Part shown: piece after piece, positions 26,833-35,490 of the stretch | Numbering within the stretch: position 1 is the first letter of the stretch | Layout of the letters: every line of letters begins with the position of its first letter | NCBI RefSeq assembly: GCF_001748225.1 | Contig: NZ_BDFE01000015.1 | Coordinates: 549,437-613,436, forward strand | DNA: 64,000 nucleotides | Direction: 5' to 3' | Source of the DNA: Desulfoplanes formicivorans | Lineage (GTDB): Bacteria; Desulfobacterota; Desulfovibrionia; Desulfovibrionales; Desulfomicrobiaceae | Position numbers and translations under genes: made by a program | Notes under the pieces: model-generated | What the model was told of the DNA's origin: nothing | What the model saw: the letters and a program-made list of their open reading frames with translations, nothing else | Database searches by the model: none

Positions 26833-27669
26833 ATGATGACCGAACATGACTGCATTGTTTCTTCCATCCAACATGTCCTCAAGGACTTTCCGGAAATTCT
26901 TGTTGCCACCCTGTTCGGATCGGCGGCTCAGGAACGGATGTCCGAAACAAGTGACATTGACATCGCCATAGCATGCAGACATGCGCTGTCCTTTGAGGAA
27001 AAAATGTCCTTGGCTGCTGCCCTTGAAACGGCAGTACAGCGCAGCGTGGATCTTGTGGATCTGCAGCAGGTTTCAGGTCCCATCCTGCAGCAGGCCCTGG
27101 GTACCGGCCGGGTTATCCTGAAAAAATCTCCAGCGCTTCTGGCCGAACTGCTGAGGAAAATGTGGTACAATCAGGCGGATATGATGCCCCATACCACCAT
27201 GATCATGCGCAAACAGCTTCAAAGGTTTTCCCATGAAGATCAGGTTCTTCTCTCCAAACTGACTTCTCTCAAGCGGTGTGTGGATCGTATCCGGAGCAAA
27301 ACACCTGCAACCCCGGCAGAGCTGCAGGGTGACATGGATCTGCAGGACATCATCTCCCTGAATCTTCAGCGGGCCGTTCAGATATGTGTGGATATCGCCT
27401 CCCACATTGTGGCGGATCTTGATGTGCGTCCACCCATGACCATGGCTGAAAGTTTTGAAAGACTCCGGGAATGCGGCATCCTCTCGGACCATGTTTGTAC
27501 GCGAATGAAAAAAAGCGTGGGATTCCGGAATATCGCAGTACATGACTACTTTTCCATTGATTGGAATATTGTGCACACGGTGTGCACGAACCATCTTGAT
27601 GATTTCAGTACCTTTGCCCGGGAGATTATGCACTGGATGCAGGCAGGAACGCCAGATTCATGTGAATAA
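26833..27669 (+). CDS. single-chain MNT nucleotidyltransferase - HEPN (MntA-HepT-like) protein
   Basis: About 278 residues from ATG 26833 (ATG 26800 is also open; neither has a good ribosome site). The N-terminal half (to about 125) is a minimal nucleotidyltransferase with the GS-x10-DxD motif in FGSAAQERMSETSDIDIAIA. The C-terminal half is an all-helical HEPN/HepT domain with the RX4HXY motif in RNIAVHDYF. In MntA-HepT toxin-antitoxin pairs these are separate genes: HepT is an RNase and MntA neutralises it by AMPylating the Tyr of RX4HXY. Here both are one polypeptide, so cis-modification is possible, though not shown. It lies at the edge of an AT-rich accessory patch. Confidence 0.8.
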   Translation: MMTEHDCIVSSIQHVLKDFPEILVATLFGSAAQERMSETSDIDIAIACRHALSFEEKMSLAAALETAVQRSVDLVDLQQVSGPILQQALGTGRVILKKSPALLAELLRKMWYNQADMMPHTTMIMRKQLQRFSHEDQVLLSKLTSLKRCVDRIRSKTPATPAELQGDMDLQDIISLNLQRAVQICVDIASHIVADLDVRPPMTMAESFERLRECGILSDHVCTRMKKSVGFRNIAVHDYFSIDWNIVHTVCTNHLDDFSTFAREIMHWMQAGTPDSCE

Positions 27670-28087
27670 TGGCGACATGTCCGGCCAGAAGATGTAGCCG
27701 TCATTTTCGGCGAGATGAAATGAAACAGTTTCGACTTGATTTGATAGTTGGCCTTTCGATGGGTAACAATGTATCAGATTAGGTTGAAACTGTTTTTTTT
27801 GTTCAATCAACTCCTCCTCGCAATCCCCTCACCTCAAAGACAGACCAACAAAGATGAAATAAAGGGACATGTTAAAAGTCCGATCATACTGTCGCACGAA
27901 TGCTTCGAGGTTAGATAGCATCAAACAAGTGCTTAGGATGTATTAATTCGCAATAATGCATATGCGATAATGCAGCCGCACGGGGATTATTTGGTTTTTC
28001 GAATGATATTTCGGTGTAGTCGATTGTTAAAGTCTAACCATCAACAAAAACTTTTTATTTGATTGCTAATGATAAATGGTTTGCATA
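27670..28087. other. AT-rich intergenic region with mobile-element debris
   Basis: It contains repeated AAACAGTTTC/GAAACTGTTT inverted elements (27723-27732 and 27786-27795, the second running into a T tract) and the transposase scrap described separately. Base composition changes visibly to AT-rich from here to about 28.7 kb. No intact gene is seen. Confidence 0.5.
27829..27960 (-). pseudogene. decayed transposase C-terminus
   Basis: The reverse-strand frame ending at 27829 reads MLSNLEAFVRQYDRTFNMSL and then YFIFVGLSLR. I recognise this style of ending from DDE transposases of the IS5/IS4 group. Upstream, HPKHLFDAI appears in another frame and stops interrupt it, so the remainder is frameshifted or lost. 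The family is not certain. Confidence 0.4.
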
Positions 28088-28669
28088 TTATTCTCTCTCC
28101 CTTATTAAATCTATCACTGAATTAAACTTGCCTAGCTTTTCAGCTAATATTTTCATATTATTATGTAGATTTTTTAAATTAATATACATGATGCCATCTA
28201 GGTTATTGTGGCCATTTTTGTCTTTTGGGTATCGAAATGTAAATGATTCTTTGTCAATATTAGCAAAATCATGTATAATTTTTGATATGCAGTCTGTATC
28301 TTCTTTTGTTATGTATTCTTGAATTCCTTTGTCAATTTTATTTATGATTTTTTTCATTAATCCATTGGATACACACCATAGATTCCATATTTTGTGATGT
28401 TCAGGAAACCCGCATCCTTCACTCAAAATTATCCTTGATTCTTTAATTATATTTTTGAGATTTAGCTCAATGTATTGTCTGTATAGGAATACTATAGGAT
28501 AAACCAATATATCTTGATCTGATGAAGTTTCAATGACTTTATGGGTTAGCTCTTCTGCAGCTTTTAAGTATCCATTTATATATAAACGAATGGTATCGTG
28601 AGTCCAGTTGAGGCAAGCGTTGCTACCACAATCTTCTCCGAATGAAAAAAGTGAATTATTCATAAGCAT
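28088..28669 (-). CDS. uncharacterised AT-rich helical protein
   Basis: 193 residues, mostly predicted helix, with the pattern YPIVFLYRQYIELNLKNII near residues 57-75 and FRYPKDKNG near 145. These recall a family of uncharacterised accessory proteins with YRHxxELxLK helices; the similarity is from memory and weak. No catalytic RX4-6H motif of active HEPN RNases is found. Codon use is strikingly AT-rich beside its neighbours, indicating recent acquisition. The gene follows the TIKI/TraB-like gene by 47 bp on the same strand, so the two probably form an operon. Function unknown. Confidence 0.7.
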   Translation of the reverse strand: MLMNNSLFSFGEDCGSNACLNWTHDTIRLYINGYLKAAEELTHKVIETSSDQDILVYPIVFLYRQYIELNLKNIIKESRIILSEGCGFPEHHKIWNLWCVSNGLMKKIINKIDKGIQEYITKEDTDCISKIIHDFANIDKESFTFRYPKDKNGHNNLDGIMYINLKNLHNNMKILAEKLGKFNSVIDLIRERE

Positions 28670-28716
28670 TTAGTGCGTTGCGCATAGGGTTTAATGTAAC
28701 CAGCTCGGGGAGTCTG

Positions 28717-29268
28717 TTATTTGCTGGCGTGTTGCGAGTGTTGGGCTGCGCTCAGGTTCGGTTCCCATTTTTTATCTAATATTTGAACATGAAATCCATT
28801 TTCCTCAAGAAGTTTTGGGAATGTTGATAGGTGAGCTGCCCCGCAGACAAACAACATCGGATCGACATAGATCGGTAGAAGTTTCTCAACCCAATATAAT
28901 TCCCTTTTTCTAAAATGAATTAATTTTAATCCTTCCTTGTCATCATTTGGCAATTCGTCACGCCAAGTTTTGTATTCGATATCGCGCTCTCCAAGAATGC
29001 GTCTTTCTTTTCTTATGACTTCAGGTGGATCGCAATATTCATGTGGCAATCCAAGTTCGACAGCAATATCAAAAACTGTGCTTTGAACGATTCCAGCATC
29101 CTCAAGTGCATCGCTACTCATTTCTTCAGCGATAGACTTAATATTGTGCTGTATGCAGAAATTACGAATGTATTCAGAAAATTTTACACAATGTTCAATC
29201 TGAAAAATATGGTAAATTCCTAAGAGGTAAATTATCTTTTTTTGGTCTTTGTCGAAAATTTTGTTCAT
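28717..29268 (-). CDS. TIKI/TraB-superfamily-like protein
   Basis: About 183 residues from ATG 29268, behind GGGAGG. There are spaced metal-site-like motifs of the TIKI/TraB/PrgY/GumN superfamily: GxxH in LLGIYHIFQ near the N-terminus, a paired Glu in KSIAEEMSSD, and a second GxxH in FVCGAAHLSTFPKLLEENGF near the end. The family includes metal-dependent peptidases and pheromone-inactivating proteins. There is no signal peptide, so a cytosolic role is likely. It is co-oriented with the AT-rich gene downstream. The assignment rests on motif geometry only. Confidence 0.6.
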   Translation of the reverse strand: MNKIFDKDQKKIIYLLGIYHIFQIEHCVKFSEYIRNFCIQHNIKSIAEEMSSDALEDAGIVQSTVFDIAVELGLPHEYCDPPEVIRKERRILGERDIEYKTWRDELPNDDKEGLKLIHFRKRELYWVEKLLPIYVDPMLFVCGAAHLSTFPKLLEENGFHVQILDKKWEPNLSAAQHSQHASK

Positions 29269-29353
29269 GTGGTCCTCCCGGTTGATTGTCAAGATAGTGG
29301 CTTAACTCCGACTCCTCAAGTCTGTAGTAGGACCAGTCAGGGATTTGCTGATT

Positions 29354-30208
29354 TTATGGTGTTTTGACCTTCACGAATGAGGCGAACCTGGGCTTGCCGC
29401 TTTGGGAAAACCCGTAGTGCTTGAAGGTGACCACGGCTCCCTTGCGCGGTGGATGACGGCGTTCCTGCATGGAGAATCCCGTGCCCAGGTTGAAGACAAC
29501 CCCGTTGTCCAGCTGCAGGGTCAGGCTGCCCATGAGGCCTGCGTAGCTGCCTTTGCCCGGGGTATGCCCCATAACCACTCCGTCCATATAGTTGATGTGC
29601 TTGAGTTTCACCAGGTGTTGCTCGGATCCGTCCTGATAGGGGATGGTCGGGTCCTTGATGATCACGCCTTCGCCGCCTTGTTGGGCGATGTGTTTGAGAA
29701 AGCGCTGCACATGCTGGTGGCCGGTACAGATTGTCTGGGGGATGATGCGCACATGGTCGGCCTTGTGGTTGGCAAACCAGTTTTGTGCCTTGGCCAGGCG
29801 GGCGGGAAAGTCCCCTGAGGCATGGGGAACTTCGAAAATATTGTACGTGATGTTTTGCCATCCTGAAGACGGGGTTGTGTCCAGGACGGTTGACTGGACT
29901 ATTTCAAAGTTCCCGCGCCCGGCCCAGAGTTCTCCGTCCAGTTCAAACGGAGGCAGGTTGCTCGTAAACCATGAAGGCGCGTGGATGACGGTTCCTTCCC
30001 TGGTGAGCAGGTGGTGACCGTCCCAATAGCCCCGGATGCCGTCGAGTTTTTCGCTCATGTACCACCCGGTTATGTCTTCGTTGCCGCGGTAGGTTGTTGG
30101 GGCCTGAAGCTGGGGACGCGCGACACAGGGGGGGACAAACCCAGTCAGCAGGTATCCGAGCGTGATCACGGACAGGAAAATGCGGAGTACATGGTGGTCA
30201 TACTTCAT
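29354..30208 (-). CDS. exported ATP-dependent DNA ligase (Lig E-like)
   Basis: About 284 residues from ATG 30208, behind AAGGAGG. A signal peptide or membrane anchor (residues about 7-30) precedes a minimal two-domain nucleotidyltransferase. Motif I Lys lies in YMSEKLDGIRGYWDG, motif III is FELDGELWAGRG, motif IV is GGEGVIIKDP and motif V is VKLKHINYMDG, followed by an OB-fold. Lig E-type enzymes are periplasmic and have been linked to handling of extracellular DNA or to competence; that role is inference here. It is monocistronic, and a helicase or Ku partner is absent. Confidence 0.88.
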   Translation of the reverse strand: MKYDHHVLRIFLSVITLGYLLTGFVPPCVARPQLQAPTTYRGNEDITGWYMSEKLDGIRGYWDGHHLLTREGTVIHAPSWFTSNLPPFELDGELWAGRGNFEIVQSTVLDTTPSSGWQNITYNIFEVPHASGDFPARLAKAQNWFANHKADHVRIIPQTICTGHQHVQRFLKHIAQQGGEGVIIKDPTIPYQDGSEQHLVKLKHINYMDGVVMGHTPGKGSYAGLMGSLTLQLDNGVVFNLGTGFSMQERRHPPRKGAVVTFKHYGFSQSGKPRFASFVKVKTP

Positions 30209-30588
30209 GATGCCTCCTTGGTCGGTGGGAACAAAAGAGGATGGTGATTTCTGGCAACACTGTGGAATTGACGGGAGTGCTAGCACAAGGCCGCAGGTGT
30301 TGTCACTCGGGGCAGGCAGGGATGTTCACGACAACCGCGATCGCCTGGTTGATTGGTGATCACCTGACGTGGTGTTGATGGTTTTTTACACAATGCGCTG
30401 TGCTTGTGGAAAATGCCATGCTGCCCACCAGAAGTCCGGCGCTTTCCGTAAGGGGATGTTTTGTGAAAAAATGAACTTTGCCGTTGACGGGCATAAAAAA
30501 ACCGCATATTGGTTGGACCAATTAGAGGGGAACGTGGAGGGGCTCGTGCTCAAGGGGACGCTCTGGGAGGGGTCTCAAGGAGGTTCAC
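30209..30588. other. divergent intergenic region
   Basis: 380 bp between the ligase and symporter genes. Apart from the promoter/operator candidate at 30484-30522 I see no gene; the open frames across it are shadows. Confidence 0.45.
30484..30522 (+). promoter_or_regulatory. promoter with PdhR/FadR-type operator
   Basis: TTGACG (30484-30489), a 17-base spacer and TATTGG (30507-30512) suggest a promoter. ATTGGTTGGACCAAT (30508-30522) is a perfect inverted repeat matching the TGGT-N3-ACCA operator of FadR-subfamily GntR repressors, overlapping the -10. It is 66 bases upstream of the symporter ATG. Confidence 0.5.
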
Positions 30589-31581
30589 ATGAAGGCAATA
30601 TTTCAAAAGTATTGGTTTTTCATGGGTATAGCGGTTGTGGTCCTGGCGGCCTTTGCGTTTCCCGGTTGGGGGACGTTCGTCCGGGAATGGAAGATCCTCA
30701 AGATAGGGATTTTTTTGGCCTTCATGCTCACGGGGTTGAAGCTTGAAACCCGCAGCATCGGGGAGCAGTTCAAAAATGTCCGGGTTCTGGCGGCCTCTCT
30801 GGGATCATCCCTGGTTCTGTTTCCTCTTGTTACCGCGATTCTGGTTCGGGCATTGTTTGGTTCCGTACCTGATTTTGTCATTGGAGCGACCCTTATTGCA
30901 GTGGCTCCGGTCACCGTGGCTTCAGGTACTGTCATGACGGGCATTGCCTTGGGAAACGTTCCCCTGAGTCTGTTCATCTGCATTCTGGGGAATTGCCTGG
31001 CCATTTTCACCATCCCCTTTTCCCTGGAGTTCTTGCTGGGAACCTCCCAGGGTATTGATCTGCCGGTCATGCATATGCTGATCAATCTTGTGCTGACCGT
31101 GCTCCTGCCCACCCTGATCGGTCAGGGGTTGCGGATGAACCAGACCATCCGCAACCAGGTGGTTGTGTTCAAGAAGCAGTGTTCCATCTTTTCCCAGTGC
31201 ATCGTGCTTTTGATTATTTTCAATGCGGTCTCCAGTTCCACGGAAAAGCTGGTTGGGGTTGGGGGCATGCTTGTTTATGTCTTTTGTTTCATGATCGGAC
31301 TGCACGTGCTCATGCTGTGCCTAAATTACATGATTTCCCGGGCCCTGCATCTGGATCGTTCGTCCACGGCCGCCTTTACCATTCATACTTCTCAGAAGAC
31401 CCTGACCATCACCTATGTGGTCTGGGCCGGTTACTTCATGACCCTGGCTCCCATGGGGCTTATTCCTGCCATTGCCTACCATCTTACCCAGATGATCCTG
31501 GATACCTTGGTTGCCCACAAATTCAGGAACGCGGCGTTGCGTGCAACCAGGGTGGAGACCATGCGGGTTGCCACGTTATAA
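30589..31581 (+). CDS. bile acid:sodium symporter family (SBF-like) permease
   Basis: 330 residues with about nine to ten membrane helices. The family layout is GATLIAVAPVTVASGTVMTG (around the crossover helix) and a C-terminal half with AAFTIHTSQKTLTITYVVWA. AAGGAG precedes the ATG. Bacterial SBF relatives export or import organic anions (for example pantothenate or pyruvate-like acids) with Na+; the substrate here is unknown. The PdhR-type operator hints at a monocarboxylate link, which is speculative. A clean terminator follows at 31612, so it is monocistronic. Confidence 0.85.
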   Translation: MKAIFQKYWFFMGIAVVVLAAFAFPGWGTFVREWKILKIGIFLAFMLTGLKLETRSIGEQFKNVRVLAASLGSSLVLFPLVTAILVRALFGSVPDFVIGATLIAVAPVTVASGTVMTGIALGNVPLSLFICILGNCLAIFTIPFSLEFLLGTSQGIDLPVMHMLINLVLTVLLPTLIGQGLRMNQTIRNQVVVFKKQCSIFSQCIVLLIIFNAVSSSTEKLVGVGGMLVYVFCFMIGLHVLMLCLNYMISRALHLDRSSTAAFTIHTSQKTLTITYVVWAGYFMTLAPMGLIPAIAYHLTQMILDTLVAHKFRNAALRATRVETMRVATL

Positions 31582-31611
31582 CAAAACATCAGGGGCAACG
31601 GGGTAAAACAG

Positions 31612-31641
31612 GAAAAGGCTGTCAGAAACGACAGCCTTTTC
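31612..31641 (+). terminator. rho-independent terminator
   Basis: GAAAAGGCTGTC / GACAGCCTTTTC, a 12 bp perfect stem with a 6-base loop and T-rich 3' arm, between the convergent symporter and PTS-like genes. It can serve both. Confidence 0.9.
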
Positions 31642-31678
31642 TCCCTGGACAGCAAACAGTTGGTAGCAAAAAGCCGGG

Positions 31679-32713
31679 TTAGGGCAATCGCATGTCCCCG
31701 GGGGCGATCCATCCCCTGGTACGCATGTATTCTGCAATACCCAGGGAAATGATCGCCGGGAGCACAAAGTGCAACAGGATGATCCCGGTCCACCCCTGCA
31801 CGCCCATGACTTCCAGGGTGGCGAATTGTCCCACCAGGCCGCTGGTGCCCATGCCCGCGCCGATTTTATTGTTGGTCATGTGAAAGAGGGTGGTTGCCAG
31901 GGGGCCCAGGATGGCCGAGGTGATGATGGGGGGAATCCAGATGCGGGGATTTTTGATGATGTTGGGGATCTGGAGCATGGAGGTGCCCAGTCCCTGGGCA
32001 ATGAGCCCGCTTATTCGGTTTTCCCGAAAGCTGATCACGGCAAATCCGATCATCTGACAGGCGCATCCCACGGTGGCCGCGCCTGCGGCCAGGCCGTGCA
32101 GCCCCAGGGAAATGGCAATGGCCGCGCTGCTGATGGGCAGGGTCAGGAACATACCCATGAGAACAGCCACGGCAACACCCATGGGAAGGGGATGCATCTG
32201 GGTGGCCACGTTGATGAGCTCACCCAGCCAGGTCATGAGCTGGACCACAAAGGGACCAATGAGATGCCCCACCAATCCGCCGACCAGAATGGTTCCCGCC
32301 GGGACGAGCACAATGTCCAGACGGGTTTTGCCGCTGATGAGTCTGGCGCATTCGGCACCGGCCCATGCGGCCATCAGGGCTCCCACGGGTTCCCCGATGG
32401 CAATGCTCACGGATGGTCCGTGAAAGACAAGGGTCTTGGCGCCAATGGCCCCGGTGATCAGGGAGGCGTACAAACCAAGGGGTGATTTGTGGCCGGTCCC
32501 CAGGCTGGCGGCCACGCCCACGCCAATGGCCGGTCCCATGAGATACTGGGCCACCTGGCCGAACTGGACAACCAGGGGCAGGCCCAGCAGGTTGCCCACC
32601 TGTTTGAGGATCAGACCGATGATCAGGGAGGCAAACAGGCCGTGGGCCATGCCGTTGAGCATGCGGATGACATAGTCTCGGACAAGGACGGTATATCGGG
32701 AATGTGTAGACAT
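31679..32713 (-). CDS. PTS EIIC-like membrane protein
   Basis: About 344 residues from ATG 32713, chosen because it begins just before the first conserved segment; the open frame extends upstream to 32794. Around ten membrane helices with Gly/Ala-rich loops (GPAIGVGVAASLGTGHKSPL, PSVSIAIGEPVGAL, GMGTSGLVGQFATLE) resemble the stand-alone PTS_EIIC_2 family. No EIIA or EIIB domain, HPr or EI is nearby, so it may not be a phosphotransferase carrier. Its substrate is unknown. It diverges from the hybrid kinase gene. Confidence 0.75.
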   Translation of the reverse strand: MSTHSRYTVLVRDYVIRMLNGMAHGLFASLIIGLILKQVGNLLGLPLVVQFGQVAQYLMGPAIGVGVAASLGTGHKSPLGLYASLITGAIGAKTLVFHGPSVSIAIGEPVGALMAAWAGAECARLISGKTRLDIVLVPAGTILVGGLVGHLIGPFVVQLMTWLGELINVATQMHPLPMGVAVAVLMGMFLTLPISSAAIAISLGLHGLAAGAATVGCACQMIGFAVISFRENRISGLIAQGLGTSMLQIPNIIKNPRIWIPPIITSAILGPLATTLFHMTNNKIGAGMGTSGLVGQFATLEVMGVQGWTGIILLHFVLPAIISLGIAEYMRTRGWIAPGDMRLP

Positions 32714-33032
32714 GGCAGACAGACGCGGTGAATGTTGAGGGAAAGGTCTGGCCGAACAAAGGCGTCTTGTGCCGGTCAGGCGCAATGCGTCCATGGGATG
32801 TTATGGACGGACAGGGCCGTTCATGTACCGCAACACGCATGAGGAGACAAGATCACCTTTGGGGGTGGTACAGGGTTTGTGCAGGACTCCGTGGCGGTTT
32901 GCCCTGCACGGAGTCAGGTTTCCGCTTGTTGTGGGGGGAGGAAAATTCGGCTATGCAAGGCGCCTTGTACCTTTTTGCCTCTGTATGGGTCGTGTGCTTG
33001 GTCCAGGGGGTTCACTTTTACCGGGTATGTTC
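32714..33032. other. divergent intergenic region
   Basis: About 320 bp between the PTS-IIC-like gene and the kinase. The kinase frame is open through much of it but lacks a ribosome site or protein homology before 33027. No other structure is recognised. Confidence 0.4.
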
Positions 33033-35474
33033 ATGGAACAGAAACATATATTGATTGTGGACGATGAAGCGGCCATCCGGGACATGATCGTGGCCATGCT
33101 TGGCAAGTATTCCGCTCATGTCTGCGCTGAAGCCGAAAGCGCCGATCAGGCCAGAAATCTCCTTGCCGCCCGTCCTTTTGATTTGATGATTGTCGATATC
33201 AGACTGCCGGAAGAGTCCGGTTTGGATTTGGCCAGGGACTGTCATACTTTGCATCCGCATACGGCGATCATCACCATGACCGGATTCGGTAATCGAACGG
33301 TTGCCAAAGAAGCCCTGGAAATAGGAGTGTATGGACATCTCAACAAGCCTTTTGGCAGCGATCAGCTTCTCATTGCCGTGGACAACGCCCTCAAGCGGAT
33401 GGACCTGGAAAAACAGCGGCAGATGTATCTCAACGAACTGGAGCAACTGGTCGAGCGCAGGACCGCCCAATTGAGCAAGACGCTCCATCGCATGGAAATG
33501 ATGCAAAAGGGTTTGCGGGAAAGCGAATGGAAATACCGGTCGATTCTCGAAAACATCCAGGAGGCCTATTTCCGGGTGGATATGGACGGGCGCATCCTCA
33601 TGACCAATCCTTCGGGCATGGCTCTGCTCGGTTTTTCAGGCATTGGCGAGCTGTGCGGTTTGGATGTTGAGGACATGTGCGGCATGGATGCGAAGAATTT
33701 TGTCATTGAGCCCGAACAGATGAGGACTCTTCGTGCGGTGCTCAGGGAGCAGGGAAAAATTTCCAATTTTGAATTGTCCCTGTGCCGTCGGGACAAATCT
33801 CGATTTACCGGACTGGCCAACATGCAGGTTGTCACCGATGCCAATGGTGAGCAGGTGGCCGTGGAAGGAACCGTGATTGACATCACCCGGCGCAAGGAAA
33901 TGGAATCACGGGTCCGGGCGAGCGAGCGCAACTACCGGATCATTTTCGAGCGTTCCCCCCTGGGCATGCTGCGGCTGAACAGCGATGGCGTTATTGCCGA
34001 TTGCAATGAAACCTTTGTTGAGCTCATGGGGGCGTCCAAGGAGCAGTTGGTGGGGTTCAACCCGGCCAAAAACACGTCTTCCAAGATGCGCAAGATTATT
34101 GCCCGGGCACTTGGTGGTGAGGTGAGCGTCTATGAGGACGAATACACCTCGGTCACCGGGGGCAAAACCATTGAACTGCGGGCGATCATGAATCCGGTTA
34201 CTCCCGGAAAGACACCAACCGAAGTCATTGCCATCCTTGAAGACATTGGCGTGGCCAAAAAAGCCCAGCAGGAGCTTGTGCGTTCGCTTGAGGCCAACAA
34301 GCAGCTCGTGGACAAGATTCCCTCCCTGCTGATTCAGGTGGCCGAGGGCGGAACCGTGCTCCAGTGGAATCCTGTGGCAGAAAGTGTTTTGGGTATTCCT
34401 GCGGAAGAGGTCATAGGCAAGCCTTTGCAGGATATTGATCTTGATTGGGACCGGGAAGTTCTTGTTCGGACTATGAATCAATGTCTGGAGCAAGAGGAAC
34501 ACATTCGTTTGAAAAGCATGACCTTTCACCGGGCGGATGGGTACGAGGGGGTTTTGGGACTTACGGTCACCCCCTTGAGTTCGGGACCTGTTGCGCAGCG
34601 CAGCCTGCTCCTCATGGGGGCGGACATCACGGAACGGTTGAATCTGGAAACCCAGCTTTCCCACGCCCGCAAACTGGAATCCGTGGGCCAGCTGGCAGCC
34701 GGAATCGCCCACGAGATCAATACGCCCACCCAGTACATTTCCGACAATACGCATTTTTTCAAGGATTCCTTCGAGGATATCCGTGAGGTGGTGGGCGCGT
34801 ACAGACAACTTTTTGATGCCTGTGCAGAAAGGGATGTGGAACCCGCCCTGCGAGAGCATATCGAGGAGGCCCTGGAAGAGGCTGACTGGGAATTTCTGGA
34901 GGAAGAAATCCCCCAGGCCATTGATCAGTCTTTGGAGGGGTTGGAACGTGTGGCAGATATTGTCCGGTCCATGAAGGATTTTTCCCATCCCGGGACCAAG
35001 GAAAAGACCGTGACCGACATCAACAGGGCCCTGGCAAGCACCATCACGGTATCACGCAACGTGTGGAAATATGTTGCCGACCTTGAGGAGAACTTTGACG
35101 AGGCTCTTCCGCCCATCACCTGCCTGCCAGGGGAGATCAATCAGGTCTTTTTGAATCTGATCACCAATGCGGCCCATGCCATAGGCGACAAGGTCGGCGA
35201 CGGCAGTCAGGGCAAGGGACGCATCACCGTGACCACGCGACATGACGACGCCTGGGTGGATGTGCTGATTGCCGATACGGGTGCCGGCATCCCCGAACAT
35301 ATTGCCCACCGGGTTTTTGACCCCTTTTTCACCACCAAGGAGGTGGGCCGGGGAACAGGTCAGGGGCTTAATATCTGTCGGATGATCGTGGTGGAAAAGC
35401 ATGGCGGTGAGATCGATTTCACCACCAGACCGGGAGAAGGAACGACCTTTGTGGTGCGCTTGCCACGGAGATGA
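33033..35474 (+). CDS. histidine kinase with N-terminal receiver and three PAS domains
   Basis: About 813 residues from ATG 33033 (33027 is an equal alternative). Order: receiver (phospho-Asp55 in LMIVDIRLPEESG, Lys in NKPF), a coiled coil about 125-165, PAS1 about 165-290 (DGRILMTNPSGMALLGFS), PAS2 about 300-415 (DGVIADCNETFVELMGAS), PAS3 about 430-545 (NPVAESVLGIPAEEVIGKPL), then HisKA with GQLAAGIAHEINTPTQYISD and an HATPase (NLITNAAHA, ADTGAGIPE, GTGQGLNICR). No transmembrane helix, so it is cytosolic. The input receiver implies it is driven by another kinase. Its output regulator is not adjacent. Confidence 0.93.
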   Translation: MEQKHILIVDDEAAIRDMIVAMLGKYSAHVCAEAESADQARNLLAARPFDLMIVDIRLPEESGLDLARDCHTLHPHTAIITMTGFGNRTVAKEALEIGVYGHLNKPFGSDQLLIAVDNALKRMDLEKQRQMYLNELEQLVERRTAQLSKTLHRMEMMQKGLRESEWKYRSILENIQEAYFRVDMDGRILMTNPSGMALLGFSGIGELCGLDVEDMCGMDAKNFVIEPEQMRTLRAVLREQGKISNFELSLCRRDKSRFTGLANMQVVTDANGEQVAVEGTVIDITRRKEMESRVRASERNYRIIFERSPLGMLRLNSDGVIADCNETFVELMGASKEQLVGFNPAKNTSSKMRKIIARALGGEVSVYEDEYTSVTGGKTIELRAIMNPVTPGKTPTEVIAILEDIGVAKKAQQELVRSLEANKQLVDKIPSLLIQVAEGGTVLQWNPVAESVLGIPAEEVIGKPLQDIDLDWDREVLVRTMNQCLEQEEHIRLKSMTFHRADGYEGVLGLTVTPLSSGPVAQRSLLLMGADITERLNLETQLSHARKLESVGQLAAGIAHEINTPTQYISDNTHFFKDSFEDIREVVGAYRQLFDACAERDVEPALREHIEEALEEADWEFLEEEIPQAIDQSLEGLERVADIVRSMKDFSHPGTKEKTVTDINRALASTITVSRNVWKYVADLEENFDEALPPITCLPGEINQVFLNLITNAAHAIGDKVGDGSQGKGRITVTTRHDDAWVDVLIADTGAGIPEHIAHRVFDPFFTTKEVGRGTGQGLNICRMIVVEKHGGEIDFTTRPGEGTTFVVRLPRR

Positions 35475-35490
35475 ATTATTCAAGGCTGAA

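Noticed and set aside
27910-28040. attC-like core motifs GTTAGAT and GTCTAAC
   Set aside because: The order is inverted relative to a real attC site and no integron integrase is seen; treated as chance in AT-rich DNA.
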